The translations under genes were made by a program, and so were the position numbers. The notes under the pieces were generated by a model. It saw nothing but the letters and a program-made list of their open reading frames with translations. It did no database searches and was not told the origin of the DNA. This document shows, piece after piece, positions 10,216 through 18,762 of a stretch of DNA of 64,000 bases. This DNA comes from an uncultured Roseovarius sp. Lineage in GTDB: Bacteria > Pseudomonadota > Alphaproteobacteria > Rhodobacterales > Rhodobacteraceae. The DNA lies in the NCBI GenBank assembly GCA_951812895.1, contig OX638333.1, positions 3,514,001-3,578,000 of the forward strand, given 5' to 3'. Numbering within the stretch: the stretch's first letter is position 1; every line of letters starts with the position of its first letter.

Positions 10216-10600
10216 AACTTTTTTCGATTTTTCGTGACCTATGAAATTATTAAGGAAAACTCAACGAGGTTGATGTGAAAGTTTGATGACAAGGTTTATC
10301 GGCGGGCGTAGTGATTGAGACGCTGTTGAGCTGTAGCTGACATTGAGCATCCTGCCTCCAAGCCGCGCGATTGCCAGGCCGCGGAATGGCGACCACCCTA
10401 AAGAGCGAAGCACTTTATCCTAGCCACATCCGAGTTACGCCCATGCGTTGCACAGGCTTCAGCCAATCGCCAGTCCGGGGGGCGGCCTGGCGATCGCGCG
10501 GCGCCCTGCGGGCTTGATTCCGCGCGAGGGGGCTTTGAAGGCCTGCTTCAGGCCATAAGCAACTGTGATAAAAGCGGGACGTGTCAGTTGGCGGGTGATC
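10216..10600. other. Intergenic region between arsC and tyrS
   Basis: These 385 bp hold no convincing coding region. The arsC end is AT-rich and presumably carries the arsC promoter. The tyrS end contains a REP-like palindrome (10494-10527), a small hairpin with arms 10540-10545 and 10549-10554, and a ggcggg/cccgcc pair (10590-10595 and 10605-10610) that overlaps the tyrS stop and may help end tyrS transcription. Confidence 0.6.
10494..10527. repeat. REP-like palindromic element, copy 1
   Basis: Outer 8-bp arms tcgcgcgg (10494-10501) and ccgcgcga (10520-10527) enclose an inner hairpin gccc-tgc-gggc (10503-10513). The flank and core (aatcgcc, gcgat, gattccgcgc) resemble a second element near 15078, so this is a dispersed repeat rather than a lone hairpin. 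Confidence 0.6.
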
Positions 10601-11854
10601 TCAGCCCGCCAGTTTCACCAATGCATGCCGTTTTTTCCCAGCCGAAAGCTTGACCGGCGAGGCCAGCTTTGCGGCGTCGATCATCAATCCGGCATTGGTC
10701 AAGGGCTCGTCATCCATCCGCGCGCCATTCTCGGCGATCAATCTTTTCGCTTCTTTACCGGATTTAGCCAATCCAGCCTTAACGATCAGTTGCACGACCG
10801 AGATACCATCGCCCAGATCCTCGGGCGACAGTTCGATTGTGGGCAGGTCATCCCCGATGCCGCCCTTTTCAAACACTTCGCGCGCGGTGGCCTCTGCCGC
10901 CTGTGCGGCCTCTGACCCGTGCAGGAGCGCCGTCACCTCGTTGGCGAGTATTATTTTGGCGATGTTGATCTCGGACCCGGCGAGAGCGCCGAGACGGTCG
11001 CATTCATCCACGGGCATTTCGGTGTAAAGCTTCAGGAACCGTCCGGTATCGGCATCGGTGGTGTTGCGCCAGAACTGCCAGAATTCGTAAGGCGAACACA
11101 TATCGGCGTTGAGCCAGATCGCGCCAGCAGCGGATTTGCCCATTTTGCGACCGTCTGAGGTGGTCAACAGAGGCGAGGTCAGGCCAAAGATTTCCTGATC
11201 TAGTACACGGCGGGTCAGGTCGATCCCGTTGACAATGTTGCCCCACTGATCCGAGCCGCCCATCTGGAGCAGGCAGCCATAGCGGCGGTTCAGTTCCATA
11301 AAGTCATAGGCCTGAAGAATCATGTAGTTGAATTCCAGGAATGACAGGGATTGCTCGCGGTCCAGCCGCGATTTCACCGATTCAAAGGCGAGCATCCGAT
11401 TGATCGAAAAATGCCGCCCGATGTCGCGCAGAAATTCGATGTAGTTGAGATGGTCGAGCCATTCGGCATTGTTGACCATCAAGGCGTCCGTCGGCCCTTC
11501 GCCAAAGGTGATATAATGGGCAAAGACCTGTCCGATGCCATCGATGTTGGCGGCAATCTTATCCTGGGTCAGAAGCGAGCGCTCGCTATCGCGCCCCGAC
11601 GGATCGCCCACCTTGGTTGTGCCGCCGCCCATCAGGGTGATCGGTTTATGCCCTGTTTTTTGCAGCCAACGCAGCATCATGATCTGGATAAGCGATCCGA
11701 CATGCAGGGAATTCGCCGTGGCGTCAAAGCCGATATAGGCCGGGACGACCGAACCGGTGAACGCTTCATCAAGGCCCCGATAATCGGTACAATCGGCCAG
11801 AAAGCCGCGTTCGATCATGGTTGCCATGAAATCCGATTTGGGGTGGTAGGTCAT
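10601..11854 (-). CDS. tyrS: Tyrosyl-tRNA synthetase
   Basis: A 417-residue class I aminoacyl-tRNA synthetase that charges tRNA-Tyr in the cytoplasm. Features visible are the HIGH-type motif HVGS with [10 protein letters not shown] (about residues 45-55), the tyrosine-site segment QAYDFMEL and GGSDQWGN (about 180-205), the KMSKS-type loop GRKMGKS (about 235) and an S4-like RNA-binding tail (from about 350). The length is normal for bacterial TyrS. It is divergent from anmK with 63 bp between the starts, so the two share a promoter region. Confidence 0.97.
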   Translation of the reverse strand: MTYHPKSDFMATMIERGFLADCTDYRGLDEAFTGSVVPAYIGFDATANSLHVGSLIQIMMLRWLQKTGHKPITLMGGGTTKVGDPSGRDSERSLLTQDKIAANIDGIGQVFAHYITFGEGPTDALMVNNAEWLDHLNYIEFLRDIGRHFSINRMLAFESVKSRLDREQSLSFLEFNYMILQAYDFMELNRRYGCLLQMGGSDQWGNIVNGIDLTRRVLDQEIFGLTSPLLTTSDGRKMGKSAAGAIWLNADMCSPYEFWQFWRNTTDADTGRFLKLYTEMPVDECDRLGALAGSEINIAKIILANEVTALLHGSEAAQAAEATAREVFEKGGIGDDLPTIELSPEDLGDGISVVQLIVKAGLAKSGKEAKRLIAENGARMDDEPLTNAGLMIDAAKLASPVKLSAGKKRHALVKLAG

Positions 11855-11917
11855 ATCGCTTGTCCCGGGTCAGTTTGCGCGGCATGTATAGGGACGGAAT
11901 TGGTGAAGGAAAAGGCC

Positions 11918-13021
11918 ATGTTGAAGTCTGGGCCCATTCAGGCGCTTGGCGCGATGTCGGGAACCTCGCTTGACGGGGTTGATGCGGCTGTAATCGAGAC
12001 AGATGGCCAGCGTATTCTTGGCTTTGGTTCTACTGGATATCGGCCCTATTCCGATACAGAACAGGCGGTGTTGCGGGCGGCACTTGGCAAATGGCCGGGT
12101 GAGGATGTCAGGGATGCGCTTGATGTTGTGCAGGCGGCGCATTCGGATCATCTGACGGGGTTCGAAAGCGCAGCACTCATCGGGTTTCACGGTCAGACCC
12201 TGGCGCATGAGCCACGTGGGCGCGGGACGCATCAATTGGGAGATGGCACTGCCCTTGCCGGTGCACTGGGCAAACCTGTGGTGTGGGACTTCCGCACCGC
12301 GGATATGGAGCTGGGCGGGGAAGGGGCGCCATTTGCGCCATTTTATCATTTTGCCTGTGCCAAGTGGATGGGGGCGACCGAGCCTTTGGCGTTTCTCAAC
12401 CTCGGCGGCGTGGGCAACATCACCTGGGTGGATCCGCGCAAGGTCACGCCGGAAGAACCGGGGGCGTTGCTGGCCTTTGACACCGGCCCCGCGAATGCGC
12501 CGGTTAACGATCTGATGTTAGAGCGGCGCGGGGAAGCCTTTGACAAAGATGGTGCATTGGCGCGGCAGGGAGAGGTCGCACAGGGCGCGTTGGAGCTTTT
12601 CCTGGCAGAGCCCTATTTTGCCAGAATGCCCCCCAAATCATTGGACCGGGATGCTTTTGCCGACATGATCGGTCTGGTGCGCGAGCTGAGCGATGCGGAT
12701 GCGGCGGCGACATTGACAGGAATGAGTGCAGCGGCGGTGATGAAGGCGCTGGAACATTGCCCTGAACCGCCCGCGCGATTACTGGTTACCGGAGGCGGGC
12801 GCAAGAACCCTGTTTTGATGGAAATGCTGCGCGTTTCCATTGATTGCCCGGTGGAGCCGGTAGAGGCGGCCGGGCTGGATGGTGACATGCTGGAGGCACA
12901 GGCCTTTGCCTATCTGGCGGTACGTGTTGCGCGCGGCTTGCCGACATCCTGCCCCGGAACAACCGGGGTAAAGGCGGCGGTATGCGGCGGAATATTAAGT
13001 CGTCCGGAGGAGGGCAACTAG
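11918..13021 (+). CDS. anmK: Anhydro-N-acetylmuramic acid kinase
   Basis: A 367-residue ATP-dependent sugar kinase that opens and phosphorylates 1,6-anhydro-MurNAc to MurNAc-6-phosphate in cell-wall recycling. The N-terminal phosphate motif [12 protein letters not shown], the FHGQT segment, [17 protein letters not shown] and the C-terminal TGGG motif are all present and in order. I place the start at ATG 11918 with an upstream gaaggaaaa ribosome site; the frame is open further upstream, but that part is antisense to tyrS and has no family similarity. Its stop overlaps the GTG start of the next gene by one base, so translation is probably coupled. Confidence 0.95.
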   Translation: MLKSGPIQALGAMSGTSLDGVDAAVIETDGQRILGFGSTGYRPYSDTEQAVLRAALGKWPGEDVRDALDVVQAAHSDHLTGFESAALIGFHGQTLAHEPRGRGTHQLGDGTALAGALGKPVVWDFRTADMELGGEGAPFAPFYHFACAKWMGATEPLAFLNLGGVGNITWVDPRKVTPEEPGALLAFDTGPANAPVNDLMLERRGEAFDKDGALARQGEVAQGALELFLAEPYFARMPPKSLDRDAFADMIGLVRELSDADAAATLTGMSAAAVMKALEHCPEPPARLLVTGGGRKNPVLMEMLRVSIDCPVEPVEAAGLDGDMLEAQAFAYLAVRVARGLPTSCPGTTGVKAAVCGGILSRPEEGN

Positions 13022-13770
13022 TGGAATACCAACTCGACAACGGGGCAAGCGACGGTATGCGGCTGGGCATGGTGGTGCTGAGCACGGATGAAACGCTCGA
13101 ACATGAGGCGCGGCAGGTGCTGTCGGGACGGCCCGCCAATCTGCTGCATACACGAATTAAATCGCATCCGCGGGTGACGCCGGACTCGCTAAAAGCGATG
13201 CAGGCGCTGATGCCCGCATCGGCCCGTCTGTTGCCGGATGGGTTGGAAGCGATCGCCTATGGCTGTACCTCGGCCTCTGTCCTGATTGGGCCTGATGTGG
13301 TGGCAGAGCGCATTGGCGAGGTGCAGCCGGGTGTTCCGGTCACCAACCCGATCAGCGCGGTGATTTCGGCATTGGGCGCGCTAAACGCAAAACGGATTGC
13401 ATTGATCACGCCCTACACAGCCGCGGTCGCCTCGCCCATGCGGGAGTTTCTGGCGCGTTCAGGGATAGAAACCCTGAGCGAGATCAGTTTCGGCGAAGCG
13501 GATGATCGCAAAGTGGCGCGTATCAGCGAAGCCTCGACCCTGGCCGCGATGATCGAGGCGGGGCAGACAGACGGGGTAGAGGCTGTGTTTGCCAGCTGCA
13601 CCAATCTGCGCGCCTTTGGCATTATTGAGCAGGCCGAGGCAGAGCTGGGCGTGCCGGTGATCAGCTCCAATCTGGCGTTGGTCTGGGATTTACTGCGCCA
13701 AGCCGGTGTGGACGCGACAGGGTGGGGGCCGGGGCGGTTGTTTCGGCAAACGCTGTCAGGTGCCAGTTGA
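13021..13770 (+). CDS. Asp/Glu racemase superfamily protein (maleate isomerase / EutA-like)
   Basis: A 249-residue protein of the maleate cis-trans isomerase / arylmalonate decarboxylase branch of the Asp/Glu racemase superfamily. The two catalytic-type cysteines sit in AYGCTSAS and FASCTNLR, about 120 residues apart as expected for this fold. The GTG at 13021 is chosen because a ggaggaggg ribosome site lies just upstream and it abuts the anmK stop; a longer ATG version at 12982 would overlap anmK more. It lies between anmK and a trans-sulfuration-type PLP enzyme with TGATG overlaps. The substrate is unknown; ectoine-utilisation EutA is a relative, but no other ectoine genes are nearby. Confidence 0.85.
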   Translation: MEYQLDNGASDGMRLGMVVLSTDETLEHEARQVLSGRPANLLHTRIKSHPRVTPDSLKAMQALMPASARLLPDGLEAIAYGCTSASVLIGPDVVAERIGEVQPGVPVTNPISAVISALGALNAKRIALITPYTAAVASPMREFLARSGIETLSEISFGEADDRKVARISEASTLAAMIEAGQTDGVEAVFASCTNLRAFGIIEQAEAELGVPVISSNLALVWDLLRQAGVDATGWGPGRLFRQTLSGAS

Positions 13771-14912
13771 TGGCAGACAAACCCCTCAGATCCGCAACGA
13801 TTGCCGCACAGGCGGCGGGCGCGGTTGATCACGACAGTGCCGGTGTTGTGCCGGGTATTCATCCGGCGACCACATTCCGCCGGGGGTCAGACAATGCTTT
13901 GCTGGCGCCGGAAAATCAATATGGCCGCGATCATAACAACACTGTACGTCAGGCAGAAGAAGTGCTGCGACAATTGGAAGGGGCGGCGGCGAGCCTGTTG
14001 TTTCCGTCTGGCATGGCGGCGGTGGCGACCCTGTTCCGAACCGCTCCAAATGGTGGCCGGATTGTTGCCCAGTCGGGTATTTACTGGGGCGTCAGCAAGT
14101 GGGCGCGCGATTTTTGTGCCCGGCGGGATATTCAGCTGGATGAGGTGGATGCGTCTGATCCAGAGGTATTGCGTGCTGCCTGTGCGGCCCCGGCTGATCT
14201 GGTGTGGATCGAGGTGCCGTCGAACCCATGGATGAAGGTCACTGATGTAGCCCAAGCGGCGGAACTGGCCCATGAGGCAGGGGCATTGCTGGCGGTCGAT
14301 GGAACTGCTGCCACACCGGTGTTGAGCCGAGCGCTGGACATGGGGGCGGATATTTCGATGCATTCTGCAACCAAGGCCATCAATGGGCATACGGATGTGG
14401 TGGCTGGTGTTCTGTCCTGTCGTGATGCCGAAAGCGCGGTTTGGGCTGCAATTTCCGATGACCGCCACGATGCCGGTGCTATCCTTGGCCCGTTTGAGGC
14501 ATGGTTGCTGATGCGGGGGGCGCGGACGCTTCCCCTGAGGGTTGAGCGTATGAGCGAAAATGCGCTTACACTGGCGCGGCATTTGCAGGAACATCCGGCT
14601 GTTGAAGCGGTTTGGTATCCCGGGCTGGAGATTCATCCCGGGCACGATACGGCCTCGCGGCAGATGTGTGGCGGCTATGGGTATCTGATGTCGGTGGTGT
14701 TGCATGGCGGGGCAGAGGCCGCGCTGGCCGCATTGGGGCGGTTGCAGCTGTTTCACCGGGCGACATCATTGGGCGGGGTTGAGAGCCTTGTTGAGCACAG
14801 GCCGTCTGTTGAGCCGCAATCGGGGTTGCCGGGTGGTTTGCTGCGATTGTCGGTGGGGATTGAGGATATCAGCGATTTGATTGCGGATGTGGATCAGGCG
14901 CTTGCCTGCTGA
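13770..14912 (+). CDS. Cys/Met metabolism PLP-dependent enzyme (trans-sulfuration family)
   Basis: A 380-residue fold-type I PLP enzyme of the cystathionine gamma-synthase/beta-lyase/gamma-lyase family. The substrate-facing segment YGRDHNNT, the cofactor segment FPSGMAAV, the aspartate in VDGTAATP and the PLP lysine in HSATKAINGHTD are visible, as is the C-terminal SLGGVESL motif. The ATG at 13770 overlaps the preceding stop (TGATG), giving a tightly coupled three-gene operon with anmK and the racemase-like gene. The exact reaction (beta- or gamma-elimination, or synthesis) cannot be read from the sequence. The variant GTAATP replaces the more common NTFATP. Confidence 0.85.
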   Translation: MADKPLRSATIAAQAAGAVDHDSAGVVPGIHPATTFRRGSDNALLAPENQYGRDHNNTVRQAEEVLRQLEGAAASLLFPSGMAAVATLFRTAPNGGRIVAQSGIYWGVSKWARDFCARRDIQLDEVDASDPEVLRAACAAPADLVWIEVPSNPWMKVTDVAQAAELAHEAGALLAVDGTAATPVLSRALDMGADISMHSATKAINGHTDVVAGVLSCRDAESAVWAAISDDRHDAGAILGPFEAWLLMRGARTLPLRVERMSENALTLARHLQEHPAVEAVWYPGLEIHPGHDTASRQMCGGYGYLMSVVLHGGAEAALAALGRLQLFHRATSLGGVESLVEHRPSVEPQSGLPGGLLRLSVGIEDISDLIADVDQALAC

Positions 14913-15077
14913 ATTGTTGCGGATGTTGGAAGCCTAGGTATTGAGCCGTGCATTGCAGACGCGCGCGGTGGCGACGTGACCGTTGAACAGCACCCTTTAT
15001 TTAAGCAAAATTCGAAAAAGATCCGAGCGTAGTACCAAGCTTAACCAAATCGCCGCCGCGTTGGGGCGCGTCTGCGA

Positions 15078-15109
15078 TGCGCGGCGGGCTTCGCCCTCGA
15101 TTCCGCGCA
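15078..15109. repeat. REP-like palindromic element, copy 2
   Basis: Outer arms tgcgcgg (15078-15084) and ccgcgca (15103-15109) enclose an inner hairpin gggc-ttc-gccc (15086-15096). The element resembles the one at 10494-10527, including a shared aatcgcc flank and the gattccgcgc end, but the inner stem has its two arms exchanged. Confidence 0.65.
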
Positions 15110-15202
15110 GTGAATGCTCGGATTTTTACAACATCCTACTCATCAATTGAGTTCAGGTATTCGAAGCAATGTAGCAGTGGTTAATTCATTGATAAGACAC
15201 AG

Positions 15203-15234
15203 AAAAAGCGCCACTGCGTGAGCAGGCGCTTTTT
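15203..15234. terminator. Bidirectional rho-independent terminator
   Basis: Perfect 10-bp inverted repeat aaaaagcgcc (15203-15212) and ggcgcttttt (15225-15234) with a 12-nt loop and T/A runs on both sides. It lies between the convergent PLP-enzyme operon and bactofilin gene and can serve both. Confidence 0.85.
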
Positions 15235-15244
15235 GTTGTTAAAG

Positions 15245-15350
15245 CGGTTTTCGCTGAACCTGAATCAGGTTTGGCGAAAACCGTCCCGACAACGCATTGA
15301 TGTTGCGGCGTTTCCCAAAAACCTGATACCTCAGGTTTATTGCGAAACGC
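15245..15350. repeat. Pair of nested hairpins with AACCTGA/TCAGGTT cores
   Basis: Hairpin 1 has arms cggttttcgc (15245-15254) and gcgaaaaccg (15274-15283) with inner arms aacctga (15257-15263) and tcaggtt (15265-15271). Hairpin 2 has arms gcgtttc (15308-15314) and gaaacgc (15344-15350) with inner arms aaacctga (15319-15326) and tcaggttt (15331-15338), and is followed by six T. Both share the same inner core and gcgaaa-type outer arms, so they look like two copies of one structured element downstream of the bactofilin stop. Confidence 0.75.
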
Positions 15351-15364
15351 TTTTTTCAGTCGCT

Positions 15365-15886
15365 TCACCCTTTGGCAGCAGCGGCCGCCGGTTGTGCAGC
15401 GGCAGCGGCAACTTTGGGCTTGGGATTCAGCGGATCATCCTGACGTTGAACCGAGCCTTCGAAATGGGCGCCTGATTCGATCGCGATGGTTTTGTGGATG
15501 ATATCGCCTTCGACCCGAGCGGATGAGCTGAGCCGGACCTTGAGACCGCGAACACGGCCAACGATGCGGCCGTTGATCACCACGTCATCGGCGATCACTT
15601 CGCCTTTGATTGTGGCGCCTTCGCCGATTGTCAGCAGGTGAGCGCGGATATCGCCCTCTACCGTACCTTCGACCTGGATATCGCCGGTGGTTTTCAGATT
15701 TCCGGTGACATGCAGATCAGAGGACAGGACCGACGCAGGCGGTTTGGCCTTTGGTGCGGTTGCCTTGAACTCGGTCGCGGTTTTTTCGGCGGCCCGGGAA
15801 AATTCAGGCTTTTTCTCGGCTACAGCCGGTTTGGCCGCAGCTTCGGGTTTTGGGGCGGGATCGTTGATTTTGCTTTTAGAAAACAT
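15365..15886 (-). CDS. Bactofilin (DUF583) cytoskeletal protein
   Basis: A 173-residue polymer-forming protein. A Pro/Ala/Lys-rich N-terminal tail (residues 1-50) precedes a right-handed beta-helix core with the repeated pattern seen in DLHVTGNLKTTGDIQVEGTVEGDI, GEGATIKGEV and ARVEGDI (about 55-145), ending in an Ala-rich tail; this is the usual bactofilin layout. Bactofilins form nucleotide-independent filaments that position wall enzymes. The start overlaps the 3' end of the M23 peptidase gene by 11 bp, a pairing seen in other bacteria where bactofilin recruits or controls the peptidase. Confidence 0.93.
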   Translation of the reverse strand: MFSKSKINDPAPKPEAAAKPAVAEKKPEFSRAAEKTATEFKATAPKAKPPASVLSSDLHVTGNLKTTGDIQVEGTVEGDIRAHLLTIGEGATIKGEVIADDVVINGRIVGRVRGLKVRLSSSARVEGDIIHKTIAIESGAHFEGSVQRQDDPLNPKPKVAAAAAQPAAAAAKG

Positions 15887-17198
15887 CTCTTGCAGCCTTG
15901 ATATAGATCATGGGGTTGACGGCCTTGCCGCCCACTCGGACCTCGTAGTGTAAATGGGTACCGGTGGAACGTCCAGTGCTCCCCATATCACCGATCCGTT
16001 CTCCGCGCGAGACCCTTTGGCCTTTCTTGACGCGGATGCGCGATAAATGGGCATAACGGGTCTCGATCCCGAACTCATGCTGAATTTTGATCAGACGTCC
16101 GTAGCCGGAAAGCCATTCAGCGTGGGTTACGACGCCATCAGCGGTGGAATAGATTGGTGTGCCGTGAGCGCCGGCAAAATCTGTACCACTGTGCATCCGA
16201 CCCCAACGAATACCAAAGCCTGATGTATAGCGAAACGCGCTTTTGACGGGCAGCGCAAATGGGGCCTGTTGTGCCGCAATGCGGTAAAGGTTCAGGCGGT
16301 CCATCTGGTTAAGCAGACGATTGGCTCGGAGCGTATCAGGGGAGGGGTCTTCGCCACGGGTGGTAAAGGACAGAGGCATCAACGGGCCGCCCTGGCCCGA
16401 ATAGCCCCGACGCACTGTGCTGATCAGACTATCGGTGCTCATACCTGCGGCGCGGAACATCTTGTCCAAAGGTTCGACCGAGATGGTCATCGCATCTTCG
16501 AGCTGGCGGAAGATCTGGTCATTCTGGTCCCGCATCAGCTGGATTTGGGCCGCCATCTCATCGGCCTGATGCAGGGCTTCCTGGGCATTTTCGATGATGT
16601 TGTCGCGTTCAATCGCGGTTTCGCTAAGGGCCGTGGTCAGGAAGCCGAGCAGAGGATCAGCCGCATCTGATGTGCCACCATCCAAGCTGCTGCCGCTTTC
16701 GCTGTTTTCCAGTGCCAGTGCCAGCTGCTCTGTTTCGGAGCGGGCGGAATCGCGTTCTTTCATAGTGCGGCGCAGGGTGGTCTGGATCACGTCGATGCCG
16801 GTTTCGAGCTCCCGGCGGCGTGTCTCTGATTCCAGGATCTCTGACTGCATTGCGGAAATCTGTTCCAGCGCAGAGTTAAAACGCTGTTGCGCAGCAATTG
16901 CCTCTGCTGCGCGTTGATTGCGTTCGCTTTCGAGCGCGTTGAGGCGCAGCTCATAAGTGCGTTGATCACGTTTGGCCTGTTCGCGGAAATTACCCGAACC
17001 GATCGAGTCCATAACCAGAACTGCCGTTGCGATAATTGCCCAGGCGACGATGGCAGAGGCCCCGAGAAAGGCGATCAGCTGTGATTCTGATTTGAGCCGC
17101 ATGTAGCGGGTGTCGGTATCAGAGCGCAGGAATACCCGACGTTCGGGAAAGTGGCGCTCTAGCAATGCATGAAATTTTATAGCGAGTCGTGTCCGCAC
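15876..17198 (-). CDS. Membrane-anchored M23 family metallopeptidase
   Basis: A 440-residue protein with one membrane span (about residues 43-65), a long coiled coil (about 70-175, Glu/Arg/Gln-rich) and a C-terminal LytM/M23 domain. The zinc-binding motifs are visible as HSGTDF (first His and Asp) and THLHYEV (HxH), with GYGRLIKIQH between. It should cut peptidoglycan cross-links in the periplasm. The overlapping downstream bactofilin gene suggests the two act together in local wall remodelling or cell shape. The plus-strand DNA upstream (17199-17382) holds the promoter and no gene. Confidence 0.93.
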   Translation of the reverse strand: MRTRLAIKFHALLERHFPERRVFLRSDTDTRYMRLKSESQLIAFLGASAIVAWAIIATAVLVMDSIGSGNFREQAKRDQRTYELRLNALESERNQRAAEAIAAQQRFNSALEQISAMQSEILESETRRRELETGIDVIQTTLRRTMKERDSARSETEQLALALENSESGSSLDGGTSDAADPLLGFLTTALSETAIERDNIIENAQEALHQADEMAAQIQLMRDQNDQIFRQLEDAMTISVEPLDKMFRAAGMSTDSLISTVRRGYSGQGGPLMPLSFTTRGEDPSPDTLRANRLLNQMDRLNLYRIAAQQAPFALPVKSAFRYTSGFGIRWGRMHSGTDFAGAHGTPIYSTADGVVTHAEWLSGYGRLIKIQHEFGIETRYAHLSRIRVKKGQRVSRGERIGDMGSTGRSTGTHLHYEVRVGGKAVNPMIYIKAARDVF

Positions 17199-17382
17199 GA
17201 AGTCCCGTCCCTAAGTTATCCATCCCTTATGTGGACGCTCGTTTTTCTGTTCTTAGGTGGCGCCCCCTCGGTGGTGATTACAAACTGGTTAAGGTTTGGG
17301 CAAGAATTTTGGTGCCAAGCCCGGAAATTTCAGGCCAATTACAGCTCAAACGGCAAAAAATCGCCTATCTGCAAGGGTATGG

Positions 17383-18222
17383 CTATCCTTTAGGTGTGGT
17401 TTGTTTTGGGTTTTCGCCTGCAAGTGGCCAGTAAAAATCAGGTGGTAAACCGGCCTCGGCACGTTTTTCGTCGTTGAAGGGGTGTTTCAGCGCGCCATGG
17501 AAGTAGCGCCGCACAAGGGTGTGAAAGGCGTCTTTTGGGTCCATTTCGTGGCGCCCGCACAGGAAGTGGAACCATTTGGAACCATAGGCCACGTGGCCAA
17601 CTTCCTCGGCGTAGATCACCTTCATCGCGTCAACCGCCATGTCATCACCGGCCTTTTCAAAGATTGAGATCATGCCGGGGGTAACGTCGAGGCCACGGGC
17701 CTCAAGCACCATGGGAACCACGGCGAGCCGCCCCATGAAATCCGTCACAGTATCTTCGGCAGCACGCCACATACCTGCATGGGCAGGAAGCGCGCCGTAA
17801 AAACTGTCATGCGCTTCAAGGCAGTCACATATCAGATTGAAATGTTTTGATTCTTCATCGGCAGCACGCACCCAGTCATCGTAAAATCCCGGCGGCATCG
17901 GGATATCGGTGAAACGCGCGATCAAATCCCAGTGCAGATCAACGGCATTCAGTTCGATATGCGCAACGGCGTGCAAGATTGCCAGACGCCCCGCAGGTGT
18001 GCCTGGACGGCGTTTGGGGACATTGCGGGGGTCAAGCAGCTCTGGCCGTTCCGGTCGCGCGGGACGCAGTGGTGGGCTGGCTGACCCGATTGGGATATCT
18101 GTTTTTGCCTCGCGTGCGTCGAACCAGCGCTTGGCATGCGCCCGCGACAAAGCGGTTTTGGCGCGGCCATCTGCTGTGCCCAGCACTTCAACCGCCATCT
18201 GGGCAAGGTTATTACCGGTCAT
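17383..18222 (-). CDS. DUF455 family ferritin-like protein
   Basis: A 279-residue protein of the DUF455 family (ferritin-like helical fold). The putative metal ligands lie in helices with AVAHIELNAVDL, AADEESKHF and IYAEEVGHVAYG, giving the Glu...ExxH pattern of di-iron carboxylate proteins. Its biochemical role is not established. The ATG at 18222 overlaps the bcp stop (ATGA), so it is translated together with the peroxiredoxin; a longer frame exists upstream but runs antisense-like through bcp and has no family similarity. The context hints at a redox or iron role. Confidence 0.88.
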   Translation of the reverse strand: MTGNNLAQMAVEVLGTADGRAKTALSRAHAKRWFDAREAKTDIPIGSASPPLRPARPERPELLDPRNVPKRRPGTPAGRLAILHAVAHIELNAVDLHWDLIARFTDIPMPPGFYDDWVRAADEESKHFNLICDCLEAHDSFYGALPAHAGMWRAAEDTVTDFMGRLAVVPMVLEARGLDVTPGMISIFEKAGDDMAVDAMKVIYAEEVGHVAYGSKWFHFLCGRHEMDPKDAFHTLVRRYFHGALKHPFNDEKRAEAGLPPDFYWPLAGENPKQTTPKG

Positions 18223-18680
18223 AATGCGGCTGCAGCGGCAAGCACGTCTTCGGCATGGCCAGCGACTTTCACTTTTGGCCAGACGCGGGCGATCTGTCCT
18301 GAGCCGTCGATCAGAAAGGTGGTTCGTTCGATCCCAAGAAATGTTTTTCCGTACATTCTCTTTTCTTTCCAGACGCCATAGCGTTCGCACACATCCCCGT
18401 CGGCGTCTGACAGAAGCGGGATGCCAAGACCGTGTTTGTCGCGAAAAATTTCATGTTTGGCGACGTTGTCCTTGGAAATGCCAAAGACCCTGACCCCAAG
18501 AGATTCGAATTTTGCGGCAAGTTCAGTAAAGGCGATCGCCTCTTTGGTGCAGCCGGATGTGTCATCGCGGGGATAAAAGAACAATACCACAGGTGCAGGA
18601 CGTTGTTCGGCAAGGGATACTTCGCCCCCTCCGTCGCGTGGCAAAGTGAATTCGGGGGCCGCATCGGCGGGGTTTGGCAT
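18219..18680 (-). CDS. bcp: Thioredoxin-dependent peroxiredoxin (BCP/PrxQ)
   Basis: A 153-residue AhpC/TSA-family peroxidase. The peroxidatic cysteine lies in YPRDDTSGCTKEA (about residue 44) and the fold is followed through GISKDNVAKHEIF and LLSDADG. The usual PrxQ resolving cysteine five residues later is absent (CTKEAIAF), so it may act as a 1-Cys type or use a cysteine elsewhere. It removes hydroperoxides with electrons from thioredoxin. It heads a two-gene operon with the DUF455 gene and is divergent from the AsmA-like gene. Confidence 0.93.
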   Translation of the reverse strand: MPNPADAAPEFTLPRDGGGEVSLAEQRPAPVVLFFYPRDDTSGCTKEAIAFTELAAKFESLGVRVFGISKDNVAKHEIFRDKHGLGIPLLSDADGDVCERYGVWKEKRMYGKTFLGIERTTFLIDGSGQIARVWPKVKVAGHAEDVLAAAAAL

Positions 18681-18762
18681 GCTAAATCTCCGGTTTTGAA
18701 AAAGTGAGTTTCATATTAGATCGCAACAGGCGAGAATAAAGAGGCGAGGCAGCAGAACCGTT

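Larger units (their letters stand above)
14913..15364. other. Intergenic region rich in palindromes between PLP enzyme and bactofilin genes
   Basis: These 452 bp hold no convincing gene. They contain a REP-like palindrome (15078-15109), a bidirectional terminator hairpin (15203-15234) and two nested hairpins sharing an AACCTGA/TCAGGTT core (15245-15283 and 15308-15350). Confidence 0.8.

Noticed and set aside
9889-10278. Plus-strand frame of 129 codons over arsC
   Set aside because: It lies antisense to a clearly recognisable arsenate reductase and shows no motif of its own.
11351-11917. Upstream extension of the anmK frame by 189 codons
   Set aside because: It is antisense to tyrS; the family start and a ribosome site are at 11918.
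18223-18390. N-terminal extension of the DUF455 protein
   Set aside because: The extra 56 codons overlap bcp in another frame and are Arg-rich without similarity; the ATG at 18222 overlapping the bcp stop is the better start.
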